From the NCBI GenBank assembly GCA_015478675.1, contig JADMIH010000185.1, positions 1 through 7,227 of the forward strand: a stretch of DNA of 7,227 bases, read 5' to 3'. Shown here piece after piece: positions 6,133 to 7,227 of the stretch (position 1 is its first letter; each line of letters starts with the position of its first letter). The notes beneath the pieces are model-generated. The model was given only the letters and a program-made list of their open reading frames with translations, made no database searches and was not told where the DNA came from. Made by a program: the position numbers and the translations under genes. The stretch comes from Chloroflexota bacterium (GTDB lineage: Bacteria; Chloroflexota; Chloroflexia; QHBQ01; JADMIH01).

Positions 6133-7014
6133 TTACCAACCCCTCACAGAGAGCAATTCTTCTCTTGGGAGGGTGGAAACGTTGATGCCCACCATCGGCT
6201 CACCCAGGTCGCGGCTCACTTCGGCAAGGATTACAGGGTTGTCCCAGTGAGTGACCGCCTGCACTATAGCGCGTGCACGCCGCTCAGGGTCGCCCGACTT
6301 GAAGATACCGGAGCCGACGAATACGCCGTCCGCGCCGAGAGCCATCATGAGGGCTGCATCGGCGGGAGTAGCTACACCGCCCGCAGCGAAATTGACCACC
6401 GGCAGCTTACCATTTTCTGCTACCCACACTACCAGCTCATATGGCGCGCCTAGCTCTTTAGCCTCGGTCATCAACTCTTCGTGGGGCATATTCTGGAGCT
6501 TGCGAATGCTGTCCCACACTGTGCGTATGTGCCGCACTGCTTCTACTACGTTACCGGTGCCGGCCTCACCTTTGGTCCTGATCATCGCTGCGCCCTCACC
6601 GATGCGGCGGAGGGCCTCCCCGAGGTCGCGGCAGCCGCAAACAAAGGGCACCTTGAAGTCATTTTTGTTGATATGGTAACGCTCGTCCGCCGGAGTGAGC
6701 ACTTCGCTCTCATCGATGTAATCAATGCCGATAGCTTCCAGGATGCGAGCCTCGATGAAGTGGCCGATGCGGCACTTCGCCATCACGGGTATAGTCACCG
6801 CCTCCATAATCGAGGATACCATCCCCGGGTCGCTCATGCGGGCCACGCCGCCCTGGACGCGAATGTCAGCGGGCACCCTTTCGAGGGCCATAACCGCTGA
6901 AGCGCCTGCTTCTTCGGCGATGCGCGCCTGTTCAGGGTTGACAACGTCCATAATAACCCCGCCCTTGAGCATCTGGGCGAGGCCCTTCTTGGTTGTAATA
7001 GTAGACTTCTCCAT
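6133..7014 (-). CDS. pdxS: Pyridoxal 5'-phosphate synthase lyase subunit PdxS
   Basis: PdxS makes PLP from ribose 5-phosphate (or ribulose 5-phosphate), glyceraldehyde 3-phosphate (or dihydroxyacetone phosphate) and ammonia supplied by PdxT. This is the deoxyxylulose-independent route to vitamin B6. The 293-residue barrel protein is highly conserved: GGVIMDV with Asp23, [12 protein letters not shown] at 41-52, the Schiff-base Lys80 in [19 protein letters not shown] at 101-111, [10 protein letters not shown] at 125-134, the second lysine Lys148 in RTKGEAGTG, and the phosphate-binding [17 protein letters not shown] and [14 protein letters not shown]. It ends RGW like the family. The start at 7014 gives the normal length (about 294) and has AGGGAG 6 nt upstream. 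An in-frame ATG at 7074, with AGGTGG 6 nt upstream, would add 20 residues and cannot be excluded. It is the first gene of the transcript, behind the promoter at 7099-7127. Confidence 0.97.
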   Translation of the reverse strand: MEKSTITTKKGLAQMLKGGVIMDVVNPEQARIAEEAGASAVMALERVPADIRVQGGVARMSDPGMVSSIMEAVTIPVMAKCRIGHFIEARILEAIGIDYIDESEVLTPADERYHINKNDFKVPFVCGCRDLGEALRRIGEGAAMIRTKGEAGTGNVVEAVRHIRTVWDSIRKLQNMPHEELMTEAKELGAPYELVVWVAENGKLPVVNFAAGGVATPADAALMMALGADGVFVGSGIFKSGDPERRARAIVQAVTHWDNPVILAEVSRDLGEPMVGINVSTLPREELLSVRGW

Positions 7015-7018
7015 CCTA

Positions 7019-7035
7019 AACTCCCTTTGGGAATT
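7019..7035 (-). promoter_or_regulatory. pdxS: Hairpin covering the inner pdxS Shine-Dalgarno
   Basis: On the minus strand AATTCCC, loop AAA and GGGAGTT pair as a 7-bp stem with one U-G wobble. The 3' arm contains most of the Shine-Dalgarno AGGGAG (7021-7026) used by the ATG at 7014. In the folded form that site would be hidden. Function is inferred. Confidence 0.45.
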
Positions 7036-7080
7036 AGAGACCAGCCCAGCCTCTATTGCTACGCCAGGTACCATTTTGCG

Positions 7081-7086
7081 CCACCT
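7081..7086 (-). promoter_or_regulatory. pdxS: Shine-Dalgarno for the alternative upstream pdxS start
   Basis: AGGTGG on the minus strand lies 6 nt before an ATG at 7072-7074 that is in frame with pdxS. It is as strong as the site in front of the GNAT gene and lies just inside the predicted transcript start (about 7092). Confidence 0.5.
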
Positions 7087-7098
7087 TAACACACTGTA

Positions 7099-7127
7099 AT
7101 TGTACCTTTTATGAAGGTATATAGCAA
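7099..7127 (-). promoter_or_regulatory. Sigma-70-type promoter of pdxS
   Basis: On the minus strand -35 TTGCTA (7122-7127, 4/6 match) is separated by exactly 17 bp from -10 TACAAT (7099-7104, 5/6 match). Transcription would start near 7092, giving a leader of about 78 nt to the ATG at 7014 or about 18 nt to the ATG at 7074. It is the best promoter-like sequence I found in the window. Confidence 0.65.
7103..7119. promoter_or_regulatory. Inverted repeat in the pdxS promoter spacer; candidate operator
   Basis: TACCTT and AAGGTA form a perfect 6-bp inverted repeat with a 5-nt centre. It extends to 7 of 8 bp when TG/TA flanks are included. It fills the spacer and touches the -10 element, where a bound repressor would block RNA polymerase. 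No regulator gene is in the window. Confidence 0.4.
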
Positions 7128-7227
7128 GCAGGCGCGTGACGGTATGCGCTCAGGGTCAGGGTGGAGCAATCTTCAAGGGGCATATGCGCGGGCGGCCCGC
7201 TACCCCCAACTACCCTCACCCCCCAAC
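7128..7227. other. Non-coding region upstream of pdxS with G-quadruplex motif
   Basis: No credible gene is seen in this 100-bp end of the window. It contains a short direct repeat (CAGGGT twice at about 7151-7162). At 7196-7224 there are four C-runs, which are G-runs on the minus strand, of 3, 5, 3 and 6 separated by 4, 5 and 3 nt. This fits the canonical G-quadruplex pattern. Confidence 0.55.

Noticed and set aside
5458..6453. Plus-strand open frames of 128 and 193 codons over pdxT and the end of pdxS
   Set aside because: Both are antisense to strongly conserved enzymes and their translations resemble no known family.
7090..7092. GTG at 7092 as the pdxS start
   Set aside because: It coincides with the predicted transcription start and would need leaderless translation, while two ATG codons with Shine-Dalgarno sites lie downstream in the same frame.

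Overview
All seven protein-coding genes in this window lie on the minus strand, so transcription runs from the right end (about 7100) towards the left end. In transcription order they are pdxS, pdxT, a tandem GNAT-fold protein, a large AAA ATPase with a C-terminal R3H domain (Ycf45/SpoIIIAA-like), a Nudix hydrolase, a cyclic-di-AMP receptor of the DarA/PstA family, and a zinc-ribbon SAM-dependent methyltransferase. I see no rRNA, tRNA, CRISPR array, insertion sequence or phage gene. The DNA is moderately GC-rich and densely coding.

The organism is most likely a member of the Chloroflexota, possibly a Ktedonobacteria- or Thermomicrobia-like lineage. This is inference from gene content: a PdxS/PdxT route to vitamin B6, an R3H AAA ATPase like those of cyanobacteria/plastids and Chloroflexi, and a DarA-type c-di-AMP receptor. 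No single gene here proves the phylum, and a thermophilic Firmicute-like lineage cannot be ruled out from this window alone.

Region 7093-7227 is non-coding. It holds a good sigma-70-type promoter for pdxS (-35 TTGCTA, 17 bp spacer, -10 TACAAT), a 6-5-6 inverted repeat inside the promoter spacer that could be an operator, and further upstream a canonical G-quadruplex motif on the minus strand. pdxS has two in-frame start codons (7074 and 7014), each with its own Shine-Dalgarno sequence. The inner Shine-Dalgarno sits in a 7-bp hairpin.

Region 5394-7014 encodes both subunits of PLP synthase. The GNAT gene starts 15 nt after the pdxT stop and has a strong ribosome-binding site, so it probably belongs to the same transcript. 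A 143-nt gap (4213-4355) with a small stem-loop separates this group from the R3H ATPase gene. The downstream genes follow with gaps of 70, 48 and 30 nt and could be one transcript.

The left half mixes a nucleic-acid-binding ATPase, a nucleotide hydrolase, a second-messenger receptor and a methyltransferase. No shared pathway is established. The most interesting points are the pdxS leader architecture, the RGG-rich disordered linker and less familiar domain in the R3H ATPase, a winged-helix-like domain fused to the methyltransferase, and a 10-bp tandem duplication that sets the stop codon of the c-di-AMP receptor.
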